Shown here: positions 33,628-42,087 of the stretch, piece by piece
How the letters are laid out: each line of letters opens with the position of its first letter
How positions within the stretch are numbered: position 1 is the first letter of the stretch
From: Pseudoclavibacter soli DSM 23366
Lineage (GTDB): Bacteria; Actinomycetota; Actinomycetes; Actinomycetales; Microbacteriaceae
Length of the DNA: 64,000 bases
NCBI RefSeq assembly: GCF_000423505.1
Contig: NZ_KE384027.1
Coordinates: 311,140-375,139 of the forward strand
Reading direction: 5' to 3'
The notes under the pieces: generated by a model
Told to the model about the DNA's origin: nothing
Database searches by the model: none
The model's input: only the letters and a program-made list of their open reading frames with translations
Program-made: the position numbers and the translations under genes

Positions 33628-35355
33628 ATGAGTCAGCAAGACAAGTCATCGCACAGCGCGCCCAAAGCGGCGCGACCCCCACGTGCGCGCAAAACCCAGC
33701 AGCAGCGCCAGCCGCGACTGCGCCAAGACGACGTGCTCGTCGTCGAAAAGCGCCCGATGCGCCAGGCCATTTCGGGCACCGTGGTCGGCAACTTCATGGA
33801 GTGGTTCGACTTCGGCATCTACGGCTACCTCGCCGTGGTCATGACGAGCGTGTTCACCGAGGGGCTGCCCAAAGAAACCGGTCTGCTGATCATGCTGCTG
33901 GGTTTCGCGGTGAGCTTCGTGGTGCGCCCGCTGGGCGGCATGGTGCTCGGGCCACTCGGCGACCGCATTGGTCGGCAGAAGGTGCTGTTCATCACGATGG
34001 GCATGATGGCCGTCGCAACTGCGCTGATCGGTGTGCTGCCCACCGCCGCACAGATCGGGCTGTGGGCCACGCTGCCGCTGTACGCGCTCAAGATGGTGCA
34101 GGGCTTCTCGACCGGCGGCGAGTACGCCGGTGCCACCACCTATGTCTCAGAGTTCTCGCCCGACAAGCGACGCGGCTACTACAGCTCGTGGCTCGATGTG
34201 GGCTCGTACACCGGCTTTGCGGCAGGCGCGGCCACCGTCGCACTGACTACGGTGATCGTCGAGTCGAATTGGGGGCCGACCGCGATGCTCGACTTCGGCT
34301 GGCGCATCCCGTATCTGATCGCCATTCCGCTGGGCGCACTGGCGATCTTCCTGCGCACGCGCATTCCTGAGACCCCGCACTTCGACACCCCCGGCGATGA
34401 GGATGCGGTGGCCGCGCTGGCCGAGCGCGACGAGCGTTTCGCCCGCCACGGCTTGGGTGGCATCTTGAAGCACCACTGGAAAGAGGTGCTCATCGCGATG
34501 GCTCTGGTGGCCGCGCAGAACACGGCAGGCTACGCGTTGACCAGCTACATGCCGACGTACCTTGAGTCGGAGGTGGGCACGACGCCGACCATGGCCGCTG
34601 CGGCCACCGTGCCGGTGCTCGTGCTGATGGCTGCCGCGATGCCGTTCATCGGGCGGCTCTCCGACCGCATTGGGCGCCGACCCGTCTACGGCATCGCCGT
34701 GATCGGCACGCTGGTGCTGATGCTGCCAGCGTTCGCGGTGATGCACATCGGCACGTTCTGGGCGATCCAGGGCGCTCTGGTGATGGTGGCCATCCCGGTG
34801 GCCTTCTACGCTGCGATCGGTGCGAGTACGCTGCCGGCGCTGTTCCCGACGGCCTCGCGTTTCGGAGCGATGGCGCTGTCGTACAACTTGTCTGTGGCGC
34901 TGTTCGGCGGCACCACGCCGCTGTTCTCGCAGGCACTGATTCAGCTGACGGGTAACCACTACATGCCCGCGATCTACATCATGGTGTTCGCTGCACTCGG
35001 CGGTGTGGGCATCTTGGCGATGCGCGAGTCGGCCAAGCGCCCGCTGATTGGGTCGATGCCGACGGTGGCGACCGAGGCCGAGGCGTCGCGCCTCGTGGCG
35101 GGGCAGGAGCAGAATCCCTACCTCGACCTGTCAACGATGCCCATCGCCGTGGTGACCCCCGAGCAGGCCGCCGCCGATGCGGCTGGGCGCGCCGCGAGTG
35201 AGCCTGGTGCAGATCAGCCTGGTGCAGATCAGGGTGGCGCAGATCAGGGTGGCGCAGATCAGCCTGGTGCAGATCAGCATGGCGCAGATCGGGGTGGCGC
35301 AGATCAGCCTGGTGCAGATCAGCATGGCGCAGATCGGGGTGGCGCAGTGAAGTAG
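33628..35355 (+). CDS. MFS transporter, metabolite:H+ symporter (ProP/KgtP-like MHS family), with pentapeptide-repeat tail
   Basis: The 575-residue protein has a basic N-terminal tail (about 45 residues) and the MHS core, with GTVVGNFMEWFDFGIYGYLA, GPLGDRIGRQKVLF and VQGFSTGGEYAGATTYVSEF. These match the ProP/proline-betaine and KgtP symporters. It should import an osmolyte or carboxylate with protons. The C-terminal 50 residues are GADQx/GADRG repeats encoded by 15-bp tandem repeats, absent from standard ProP. ATG 33628 starts the recognised N-terminus; it follows a long structured leader. The substrate is not settled. Confidence 0.88.
   Translation: MSQQDKSSHSAPKAARPPRARKTQQQRQPRLRQDDVLVVEKRPMRQAISGTVVGNFMEWFDFGIYGYLAVVMTSVFTEGLPKETGLLIMLLGFAVSFVVRPLGGMVLGPLGDRIGRQKVLFITMGMMAVATALIGVLPTAAQIGLWATLPLYALKMVQGFSTGGEYAGATTYVSEFSPDKRRGYYSSWLDVGSYTGFAAGAATVALTTVIVESNWGPTAMLDFGWRIPYLIAIPLGALAIFLRTRIPETPHFDTPGDEDAVAALAERDERFARHGLGGILKHHWKEVLIAMALVAAQNTAGYALTSYMPTYLESEVGTTPTMAAAATVPVLVLMAAAMPFIGRLSDRIGRRPVYGIAVIGTLVLMLPAFAVMHIGTFWAIQGALVMVAIPVAFYAAIGASTLPALFPTASRFGAMALSYNLSVALFGGTTPLFSQALIQLTGNHYMPAIYIMVFAALGGVGILAMRESAKRPLIGSMPTVATEAEASRLVAGQEQNPYLDLSTMPIAVVTPEQAAADAAGRAASEPGADQPGADQGGADQGGADQPGADQHGADRGGADQPGADQHGADRGGAVK
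35206..35350 (+). repeat. 15-bp tandem repeat (minisatellite) encoding GADQx units
   Basis: Nine full 15-bp units GGYGCAGATCRGSMT plus a partial one fill the 3' end of the transporter gene. Units 35251-35295 and 35296-35340 are an exact 45-bp duplication, so the array expanded recently. The 15-bp period keeps frame. Copy-number change between strains is expected. Confidence 0.95.
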
Positions 35356-35379
35356 CCGCCGCGGTGCGCGTGAGCCTGC

Positions 35380-35570
35380 ACAGGTGACACCTGTTCTCGG
35401 GGGCGACCTCGCGAGCAGGTGTCGCGGGCTCTGATGCTCACACTGGTGTCGCGAAGTGCGGGTTTGTCGTGGCTGAGTGGTGTTTCGTGACACCTGTGTG
35501 TGCGATGGGCGCGAGTGCGCTCTGCGGCTGGCGCAGGTGTAGGGAAACGGGGTTATTCGTGGCTGAGTGG
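35380..35570. repeat. Intergenic region with scattered CAGGTGT half-repeats and a duplicated tRNA 3' flank
   Basis: No gene is visible. ACAGGTGACACCTGT (35380-35394) is nearly a perfect palindrome, and related CAGGTGTCG/TGACACCTGT pieces recur at about 35415, 35443, 35488 and 35532. TCGTGGCTGAGTGG occurs at 35467-35480 and again at 35557-35570, where it overlaps the encoded CCA end of tRNA-Gly. Confidence 0.6.
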
Positions 35571-35641
35571 AGCGGCTGACGGGAATCGAACCCGCGTATC
35601 AGGCTTGGGAAGCGTGCGCTCTACCATTGAGCTACAGCCGC
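35568..35641 (-). tRNA. tRNA-Gly (CCC)
   Basis: Read on the minus strand the gene starts GCGGCTGTAGCTCAATGGTA, has anticodon loop TTCCCAA (anticodon CCC), T-arm GGGTTCGATTCCC, a seven-pair acceptor stem and an encoded CCA. The middle pair of the anticodon stem is a C-C mismatch. The IS30-family element begins 58 bases upstream of its 5' end. Confidence 0.95.
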
Positions 35642-35699
35642 GCGGCGTGTTGACGCGCCCTCAAGCGTAGCAGATGGGTGCGCGCGCTCGTTGGTCCCT

Positions 35700-36850
35700 G
35701 GGTTCTGGTCGGAAGCGCAACACCTCGTAGGGTGTGGTTGTTCAGATCACATCGTGAGGGGTTGCGCTTCCGTGGGTACAGGGTATCGGCATTTGGTGTT
35801 GGATGATCGGGTTCAGATCGAGAAGTGGTTGGATGCGGGGGTGTCTCAGGCGGAGATCGCTCGCCGGTTGGGGGTGCATCGTTCGAGTGTGTTCCGGGAG
35901 GTTCGGCGTAGGTCGTGGACGCCGTCGGACATGGCGGCCGCGTATGCGCCGTACCGGTACGCGCGCGGGTCGGCCGGTCCGTGGAATCAGCGCCAGTATC
36001 GGGCCTCGCGCGCGCAGGCGCACGCGGATCGGGCCAGGGCCTGCTCGCATCAGCCGTGGCGAATGCGAGACGACCGGCTGGTGGACTGGGTGGTCAAACG
36101 GTTGGAGAAGGGGTGGACGCCCCAGGAGATCTCGGGTCGTCTGCCTGTGGAGTTCGATGACGCGAAGATGCGGGTGAGCACGGAGACCCTGTATCAGTGG
36201 ATCTACGCCCCAGCCCAGACGCATCGCGGTCTGTGGCAGTACCTGCCCCGCGGGCTGCGCAGGCGTCGGCGTCACGGTGGCCGGCGGGTGCATCACGAGC
36301 GCATCCGGTGGCGGGTCTCGATCCATGCGCGTCCGTGCGTGATCGAGGACCGTGCCCAGTTCGGGCACTGGGAGGCTGACAGCGTGCTGGGGTTGCGAGG
36401 CACCGGGGTGATACACACCGAGGTCGAGCGCACCTCCCGATTCCTGATCGCCGTGAAGCTGGCAGCCGGCACCGCCGACGCTACCGTGACCGCCCAGCGG
36501 AACATCTTCGCCGCCCTGCCCGCCCACGCGGGCCGCTCGATCACCTGTGACAACGGCACCGAGTTCGCCAGGCACTACGAGCTGGCCGACACCCTCGGGA
36601 TCCCGAGCTATTTCGCCGACCCGTACTCGGCGTGGCAGCGCGGCACCAACGAGCACTTCAACGGCCGGATCCGCAAATACCTGCCCAAAGGCACCAACCT
36701 GACCGACCTCACACAAACCGAACTCGACGACATCATCACCGAGATCAACAACCGCCCCCGCAAAATCCTCAACTGGGCAACACCAGCCGAAATCTTCCAG
36801 CAGCTATCATCAGACCCAGACCACACACGTTGCGCTTCCAACTAGAACCC
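35700..36850 (+). mobile_element. Complete IS30-family insertion sequence
   Basis: The element is about 1151 bp with 22-bp terminal inverted repeats. The left end is GGGTTCTGGTCGGAAGCGCA.. and the right end is its complement with two mismatches (36829-36850). It carries one intact transposase gene. No clear target duplication is visible. A second inverted copy of GGAAGCGCAAC lies at 35761-35771, so the left end can form a hairpin that reaches the transposase start. Confidence 0.92.
35772..36845 (+). CDS. IS30-family transposase
   Basis: The 357-residue protein has an N-terminal HTH (GVSQAEIARRLGVHRSSVFR). The DDE catalytic domain has the first Asp in FGHWEADSVLG, the second in ITCDNGTEFA, and the Glu in RGTNEHFNGRIRKYLP. 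All catalytic residues are present and the frame is open, so it is probably active. GTG 35772 is chosen because it starts the family N-terminus. The stop lies six bases before the outer right end. Confidence 0.95.
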   Translation: MGTGYRHLVLDDRVQIEKWLDAGVSQAEIARRLGVHRSSVFREVRRRSWTPSDMAAAYAPYRYARGSAGPWNQRQYRASRAQAHADRARACSHQPWRMRDDRLVDWVVKRLEKGWTPQEISGRLPVEFDDAKMRVSTETLYQWIYAPAQTHRGLWQYLPRGLRRRRRHGGRRVHHERIRWRVSIHARPCVIEDRAQFGHWEADSVLGLRGTGVIHTEVERTSRFLIAVKLAAGTADATVTAQRNIFAALPAHAGRSITCDNGTEFARHYELADTLGIPSYFADPYSAWQRGTNEHFNGRIRKYLPKGTNLTDLTQTELDDIITEINNRPRKILNWATPAEIFQQLSSDPDHTRCASN

Positions 36851-36984
36851 GGCGTCAGGGTGCATGATCGCTGGTCATTTGGCAGCGGTGCAGTGGCAAG
36901 CGACGGTACGCGATGGCGAACGACGGCGCGGCGCTGAGTGATAGTGTGGCAGCGCGCTTCGTTACGGGAGCAACAGGGGAGCGA

Positions 36985-37671
36985 ATGAGCGAACAGCAGC
37001 AAGAACAAGAGCAAGAGTCATCGGGCCGCGCCCGGCCATACTGGATCTTCACATCGATCGTGGGCGGCATCACCGCTCTCGCTGCAGCGACGGCGTTCAT
37101 CGTGCTGCCGATGCTCAATCGTGAGGCCGTTCCTGCTCCAGCGGCTGAAGCCTCGGCTTCGCAGGTGCCCGGGGTGCCGGCCAGCGCTGAGCCCAGCGCC
37201 TCGGCGAAAGCCAGCCCATCAGCGAGCGCCGCTGTTCACGAAATCGGCTCCACCTGCGCTCAGCTGGCTTCAGGCATCGGCACGCTCACAACGGATGCCG
37301 GGGTCGGCTTAACAGCCACGAACACCGGCAGCGATGATCGTGAGTCGACGGGCATCGCCAATGTGCGATTCAACGAGAACGCACTGCGCGACAGCGCCCG
37401 CCTGAGCTGCACCTGGACCACCGGTGGAGGGCAGGCGACGATCAACGTATCGGTTTATCGAGCCGCTGATCTCGACCTGTCACTGTTCTCAGCATGCCCG
37501 GCGCAGAGCAGCCTCAACTCAAGCACCGAGTGCCACGTCAAGCAGACCACCTATGCGACTGACGGGGCGAGCAAATTCTTGGTGGTGACCGCGTGGAGCG
37601 GTGAGGCCACTGCTGTGCCCAACGCGGTGGCGTCGAACATCGCCGCCGAGCTGGTGCGCACCAACGCGTGA
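36985..37671 (+). CDS. Hypothetical single-pass membrane protein, Ser/Ala-rich extracellular part
   Basis: The 228-residue protein has a cytoplasmic Gln/Glu-rich start (MSEQQQEQEQESSGRARPYW), one helix near 21-45, a Pro/Ala/Ser linker and a compact domain of about 130 residues with Cys residues at CAQLASG, LSCTWTTGG and ECHVKQ, possibly disulfide-bonded. I do not recognise a family. ATG 36985 has GGGGAGCG before it; an upstream in-frame GTG/ATG lacks a ribosome site. It immediately follows the IS30-family element and precedes another membrane protein by 23 bases, likely one operon. Confidence 0.65.
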   Translation: MSEQQQEQEQESSGRARPYWIFTSIVGGITALAAATAFIVLPMLNREAVPAPAAEASASQVPGVPASAEPSASAKASPSASAAVHEIGSTCAQLASGIGTLTTDAGVGLTATNTGSDDRESTGIANVRFNENALRDSARLSCTWTTGGGQATINVSVYRAADLDLSLFSACPAQSSLNSSTECHVKQTTYATDGASKFLVVTAWSGEATAVPNAVASNIAAELVRTNA

Positions 37672-37694
37672 GTGATCTGAGAGGGAGGACGAAC

Positions 37695-38474
37695 ATGAGC
37701 GAATCGCAGTGGAGGCCGAACGCGGCTGATGCAGGTGCCACGCCAGATCTCGCCGAGGAGACCACGGTCATCAACGATGTGCCCGAATCGATCACACAGC
37801 TGAACCAGGCGTTCGAGGCCACCACGATGATCAACTCGGGGCAGGATGCAGCATCCACCACCATCATCAACTCGACCAGCGACGCGGTGACTGCGATCAA
37901 CGGGGCCGACGGCGTCGATACAGTGAGTGCCGGTTCGGCTGGGAGCACTGACGATGAGACCGTCGTGGTGCGCGTCACCCAGCACACCGTGCCGGCTCAG
38001 CCCGCAGCCTCGCAGGTGCCTGCGGCTGCGGTGCCTGCACCGCCGGTGTCTGCTCTGGCACCGGCAGCTGAGGTCGACCCGACCACGGCCGCTGCGGCAG
38101 CACTCGCAGCCAACCCGGCAGCCACACCCGAGCAGTTGCGCTGGGTCGCGCAGTACTTTCCGCAGTTTCACGCACAGCTCGCCGCCAATCCGACGCTCGA
38201 CCAGCCCCTGCGCGACTGGCTCACCGCTCAAGGCGTAGCCCCGGCACTGCCTCAGCTGCCGGTCATCGGCCAGGTGCCGCAGCAGCCACATCGGGTGCCG
38301 CTGGCCTCGGTTGGCACGGTGGGGGCAGTGCATCCATCAGTCGTGGCCGCGCAGAGCGCACCTCGCAAACGCCCGTGGCTGGCGATTGTCGTGGCCACGC
38401 TGGTGGCGCTCGCTGCCGGTTTCGTGCTGCCGCTCGCCGCCTTCGCGATCATTGCGCAGCTGAACGGGCGCTAG
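37695..38474 (+). CDS. Hypothetical protein with variant leucine-rich repeat and C-terminal membrane helix
   Basis: The 259-residue protein has an acidic, Thr/Ser-rich N-terminal half with repeated TTMINS/TTIINS units, a Pro/Ala linker, a single variant-Leu-rich-repeat-like segment (NPAATPEQLRWVAQYFPQFH, about residues 145-165) and a C-terminal helix (LAIVVATLVALAAGFVLPLA). Proteins of this type are common in Micrococcales and uncharacterised. GAGGGAGG lies before ATG 37695. It is probably cotranscribed with the preceding gene. Confidence 0.65.
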   Translation: MSESQWRPNAADAGATPDLAEETTVINDVPESITQLNQAFEATTMINSGQDAASTTIINSTSDAVTAINGADGVDTVSAGSAGSTDDETVVVRVTQHTVPAQPAASQVPAAAVPAPPVSALAPAAEVDPTTAAAAALAANPAATPEQLRWVAQYFPQFHAQLAANPTLDQPLRDWLTAQGVAPALPQLPVIGQVPQQPHRVPLASVGTVGAVHPSVVAAQSAPRKRPWLAIVVATLVALAAGFVLPLAAFAIIAQLNGR

Positions 38475-38538
38475 GCGGAACGTCACAAAGGGTACAACTG
38501 GGACGCGGCCCAAGCCGCTTCACTAGACTGGAGCGCTG

Positions 38539-39510
38539 ATGAACCATCACCTGCCGACTCATCCGACCGCCAGCGCTCCGACCCGTTCTCTCGAGGTCTT
38601 TCCGGCGCGCGGTCTTGAGCAGCTGCGCGCCAACGTTGTGTCGGTGCGCAAGCTGCTCAAACTCGACCCCGATTTCGTGACGGTCACCTATGGTGCTGCG
38701 GGCGGGCGTCAAGACGGCACGCGTGAGCTGGTCACCTGGATCGCCGAGACCGGGGTGCCCGTGTATGCGCACCTCACCTGCCAGGCCGAGAGCCTCGGCC
38801 AGCTCGACGAGACCATAGACGAACTGCTCGAGACCGGCGTCACCGGCATTCTCGCGCTGCGCGGCGATGCCCGCACCGACGGCACCGGGCTGGTGCTGCC
38901 CCATGCCACTGACCTGATCGCCAGGGTGCGTCAGCGTGCAGAGGCCGCCGGTCGCGAGGTGCAGATCGTGGTCGCGGCTTTTCCTACAGGGCACCCCGAG
39001 AGCCGCGATCTCGCCGAAGATGCGGCGACGCTCGCCCGCAAAGAGCAGGCCGGGGCAGACTTCGCGATCACGCAGCACTTCTTCGAGGTGGCTGACTATG
39101 AGCGCTTTCGTGAGCTCGCCGACCGCGCCGGAGCAACGCTGCCTGTGGTGCCCGGGCTCACTCCCACCACCACCGTTCGCCGGCTTGAGCGCATCGCGGA
39201 GCTCGCCGGACTCACCCCTCCGCCAGCGCTTCACGCTAGGCTGGAGCAAGCGCAAGATGCGCAGACTCGCCGCGACATCGCGGTGCAGACAACAGTGGAG
39301 CTGGCCGAACGGCTGGCGCGTGCCGGAGCCCCGGGCATCCAACTGTTCACAATGAATGACGAGCCGACGACCGCTCGCGTGTTCGACGCGTTGAACGGGC
39401 TGTTCGGCCACGACACCAAGAAGGAACCATGGCAGATCGACACACCGGGGCCGGCCTTGAGGGCGGCACCGCACTCGGATATCCACGCATCGGCAGACAC
39501 CGCGAGCTGA
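38539..39510 (+). CDS. metF: 5,10-methylenetetrahydrofolate reductase
   Basis: The 323-residue TIM-barrel flavoprotein has SLEVFPARG near the N-terminus, FVTVTYGAAGG, HLTCQAES, ILALRGDAR and DFAITQHFFEVADYERF. It makes 5-methyl-THF for methionine synthesis. Its last 28 codons overlap the start of metE by 82 bases in another frame, and this tail (EPWQIDTPGPALRAAPHSD) is not part of the MetF fold. TAGACT lies nine bases before the ATG. A small GCGG/CCGC hairpin precedes the promoter. Confidence 0.93.
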   Translation: MNHHLPTHPTASAPTRSLEVFPARGLEQLRANVVSVRKLLKLDPDFVTVTYGAAGGRQDGTRELVTWIAETGVPVYAHLTCQAESLGQLDETIDELLETGVTGILALRGDARTDGTGLVLPHATDLIARVRQRAEAAGREVQIVVAAFPTGHPESRDLAEDAATLARKEQAGADFAITQHFFEVADYERFRELADRAGATLPVVPGLTPTTTVRRLERIAELAGLTPPPALHARLEQAQDAQTRRDIAVQTTVELAERLARAGAPGIQLFTMNDEPTTARVFDALNGLFGHDTKKEPWQIDTPGPALRAAPHSDIHASADTAS

Positions 39511-41777
39511 AGAAGGCGCTCGAGCAGCACTGGTCGGGCAAGATCAGCGCCGACGAGCTCGGCGCCGTCGCACAGCAGATTCGCGCCACCACGTGGCAGC
39601 GCCTGCACGAACTGGGCCTCGAGGCGCACAACGCCTCGATCCCCTCCGACTTCTCGTACTACGACCAGGTGCTCGACGCCGCTGTGCTCGTGGGCGCCAT
39701 TCCGCCGCGCTTCGCGCAATGGCAGGATGCTGACGGTCGTCTCAGCCTCGAGGGCTACTTCGCCGTCGCGCGGGGCGTGGGCAAGATCGCCCCGCTTGAG
39801 ATGACCAAGTGGTTCGACACCAACTACCACTACCTTGTGCCCGAGATCGGGCCCGACACCGAGTTCAAGCTCTCGGGCGATCAGCCGGCCCTGCACTTCG
39901 CCGAGGCGCTGTCGCACGGGTTTGTCACCCGCCCGGTGATTGTCGGCCCGGTGACGCTGCTCGCGCTGGCCAAGCCGGCCGAGGGCGCACCCGAGGGGTT
40001 TGAGCCGCTCGATCGCCTCGACGACCTGCTGCCCGTCTACGCCCAGGTGCTCGCCGGCCTGGCCGAGCTCGACGCCCCGTGGGTGCAGCTCGACGAGTCG
40101 GCGCTGGTCAGCGAGCTGCTGCCGGTCGACCGCACCAAGCTCATCGCGGCGGCCAAGAAGGCTTACGAGGTGCTCGGTTCGCTCGAAAAGCGCCCGCAGA
40201 TTCTGGCGCAGGCGTCATACGCCGCACTCGACGACGCACTGCCCGCACTCGCCGAGGCACCCATCGAGGGCATCGCGCTCGATCTGGTCGAGGGTGACGT
40301 GCCCACTGCGGGGGCTCCCGGCGTGACCGGCCTTGCCGATAAGGTCGTGGTCGCCGGTGTGATCGACGGTCACAACATCTGGCGCGCCGACCTGGCCAAA
40401 GCACTCGAGACTTTGCGTGCGATCGAGCCGCTGGCCGGCCGCGTCGTGCCCTCGAGCTCGACCTCTCTGTTCCACGTGCCGCACACCCTCGACGACGAGT
40501 CGAAGCTGCCCGATCACGTGCGCTCCTGGCTGGCTTTTGCCGCCGAGAAGGTCGTCGAGATCGTCTCGCTCGCTCGCGCCCTCGATGGTGACCAAGCCGG
40601 CGTGGCACAGGTGTTCGCCGACGCGGCCGAGGCGCTGGCCACTCGCGAGGCGCATGCCGGCGTGCACCGCGCCGAGGTGGGCAGCCGAGTCGCGGCCCTC
40701 ACCGAGGCCGACTTCACCCGTGCGCCGTATGCCGAGCGTGCATCCGTTCAGGCCGCCGAACTCGAGCTGCCGCTGCTGCCGACGACCACCATCGGGTCGT
40801 TCCCGCAGACACCCGAGATTCGCCGCACCCGTTCACAGTTCACCAAGGGTGAAATCACTGAGGCCGAGTACGTGGAGCAGATCCGCGGGCACATTCGCGA
40901 AGTCATCGAGCTGCAGGAGCGCATCGGGCTCGACGTGCTGGTGCACGGTGAGGCAGAGCGCAACGATATGGTGCAGTACTTCGCCGAGAACCTCGACGGT
41001 TTCGACGTCACCGAGAACGGCTGGGTGCAGTCGTACGGCTCACGCTGCACGCGCCCGAGCATTCTCTGGGGCGATGTGGCCCGCCGCGGCCCCATCACGG
41101 TTGACTGGTCGGCCTACGCGCAGTCGCTGACCACCAAGCAGGTCAAAGGGATGCTCACCGGCCCGGTCACGATTCTCGCGTGGTCGTTCGTGCGCAACGA
41201 CCAGCCCAAAGAGGTCACTGCCAACCAGGTCGCTCTCGCACTGCGTGATGAGATCGCTGACCTTGAGGGCGCTGGAATCGACATTGTGCAGGTCGACGAG
41301 CCGGCCATCCGTGAGCTGCTGCCGCTGAAGAAGGCCGATCACGCCGACTACCTGAGATGGTCGGTGGGGTCGTTCCGTCTGGCGACGGGTGGGGCGAAGA
41401 CCCGCACCCAGGTGCACACGCACTTGTGCTACTCAGAGTTCGGGCAGATCATCGACGCGGTCGACGGCCTTGACGCCGACGTGACCTCGGTCGAGGCCGA
41501 GCGCTCGAAGATGGACATCGTTGCCGACATCAAGGCCGCCGGGTTCTCCCGTGGCATCGGCCCGGGTGTCTACGACATTCATTCGCCGCGCGTGCCCGAT
41601 GTGAACGATGTCGAGAACCTGCTCGACATTGCCCTCGAGTCGATTCCGGCGCAGCAGCTGTGGGTCAACCCGGACTGCGGCCTGAAGACTCGCAAGTACG
41701 ACGAGGTTGTGCCGGCCCTGACTCATCTGGTCGAGGCGGCACAAGCCGAGCGCGAGCGGCTGGCCAAGGCCGAGTAA
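39429..41777 (+). CDS. metE: Cobalamin-independent methionine synthase
   Basis: The 782-residue enzyme begins with GYPRIGRHRELKKALEQHWS. Its zinc-site motif HTHLCYSEFGQI and the last zinc Cys in NPDCGLKTRKY are intact. It transfers the methyl group from 5-methyl-THF-triglutamate to homocysteine. ATG 39429, with AGAAGGA before it, places the start 82 bases inside metF. No S-box or cobalamin riboswitch is seen upstream. A terminator follows. Confidence 0.96.
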   Translation: MADRHTGAGLEGGTALGYPRIGRHRELKKALEQHWSGKISADELGAVAQQIRATTWQRLHELGLEAHNASIPSDFSYYDQVLDAAVLVGAIPPRFAQWQDADGRLSLEGYFAVARGVGKIAPLEMTKWFDTNYHYLVPEIGPDTEFKLSGDQPALHFAEALSHGFVTRPVIVGPVTLLALAKPAEGAPEGFEPLDRLDDLLPVYAQVLAGLAELDAPWVQLDESALVSELLPVDRTKLIAAAKKAYEVLGSLEKRPQILAQASYAALDDALPALAEAPIEGIALDLVEGDVPTAGAPGVTGLADKVVVAGVIDGHNIWRADLAKALETLRAIEPLAGRVVPSSSTSLFHVPHTLDDESKLPDHVRSWLAFAAEKVVEIVSLARALDGDQAGVAQVFADAAEALATREAHAGVHRAEVGSRVAALTEADFTRAPYAERASVQAAELELPLLPTTTIGSFPQTPEIRRTRSQFTKGEITEAEYVEQIRGHIREVIELQERIGLDVLVHGEAERNDMVQYFAENLDGFDVTENGWVQSYGSRCTRPSILWGDVARRGPITVDWSAYAQSLTTKQVKGMLTGPVTILAWSFVRNDQPKEVTANQVALALRDEIADLEGAGIDIVQVDEPAIRELLPLKKADHADYLRWSVGSFRLATGGAKTRTQVHTHLCYSEFGQIIDAVDGLDADVTSVEAERSKMDIVADIKAAGFSRGIGPGVYDIHSPRVPDVNDVENLLDIALESIPAQQLWVNPDCGLKTRKYDEVVPALTHLVEAAQAERERLAKAE

Positions 41778-41796
41778 TCGCCTGACGCATTTGAGG

Positions 41797-41827
41797 GCGG
41801 GGTTCGGGGTTTCCCGGGCCCCGCTTT
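41797..41827 (+). terminator. Terminator of metE
   Basis: GCGGGG (41797-41802) pairs with CCCCGC (41819-41824), with further wobble pairing inside, followed by TTTC. It lies about 20 bases past the metE stop. Confidence 0.7.
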
Positions 41828-41840
41828 CGTGTGCCTAGAG

Positions 41841-41980
41841 GGTGTGGCGTGGTGTCTGGTGCGTGATGTCTGCAGGTGTGACGTGACGTCTGCAGCGGTG
41901 GGGTTTGTGGTGCCGACTTTGTGTTTGTGCTGCGGACTTTGCGTTGGTTGCACAGGTTGCGGTGGTTGCACTTGGTGGGT
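41841..41980. repeat. Degenerate 20-bp tandem repeats, G/T-rich, between two terminators
   Basis: Consecutive 20-base blocks are related: 41861-41880 and 41881-41900 share 16 of 20 bases, and 41901-41920 and 41921-41940 share 17 of 20. TGGTTGCAC also recurs at 41945 and 41963. No plausible gene is present; the short frames here have no homology or ribosome site. The stretch 41778-42087 contains only this and the two terminators. Confidence 0.65.
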
Positions 41981-42036
41981 CGGTGGACCATGTGGGCCGG
42001 GCGCGGCAGCGGAGGCCGAGCGAGTATTCGGCAGAC

Positions 42037-42075
42037 AAAAAGGGGCTCGGGAGAATCGCGCCCTCCCGAGCCCCT
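42037..42075 (-). terminator. Terminator of the DUF2510 gene
   Basis: AGGGGCTCGGGA (42041-42052) and TCCCGAGCCCCT (42064-42075) form a 12-bp stem. On the minus strand it is followed by TTTTTG, a classic intrinsic terminator 12 bases past the gene. Confidence 0.88.
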
Positions 42076-42087
42076 TCGAGGTCGGAA

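Noticed and set aside
35206-35350. CRISPR array
   Set aside because: Units are 15 bp without spacers and translate in frame as the transporter tail.
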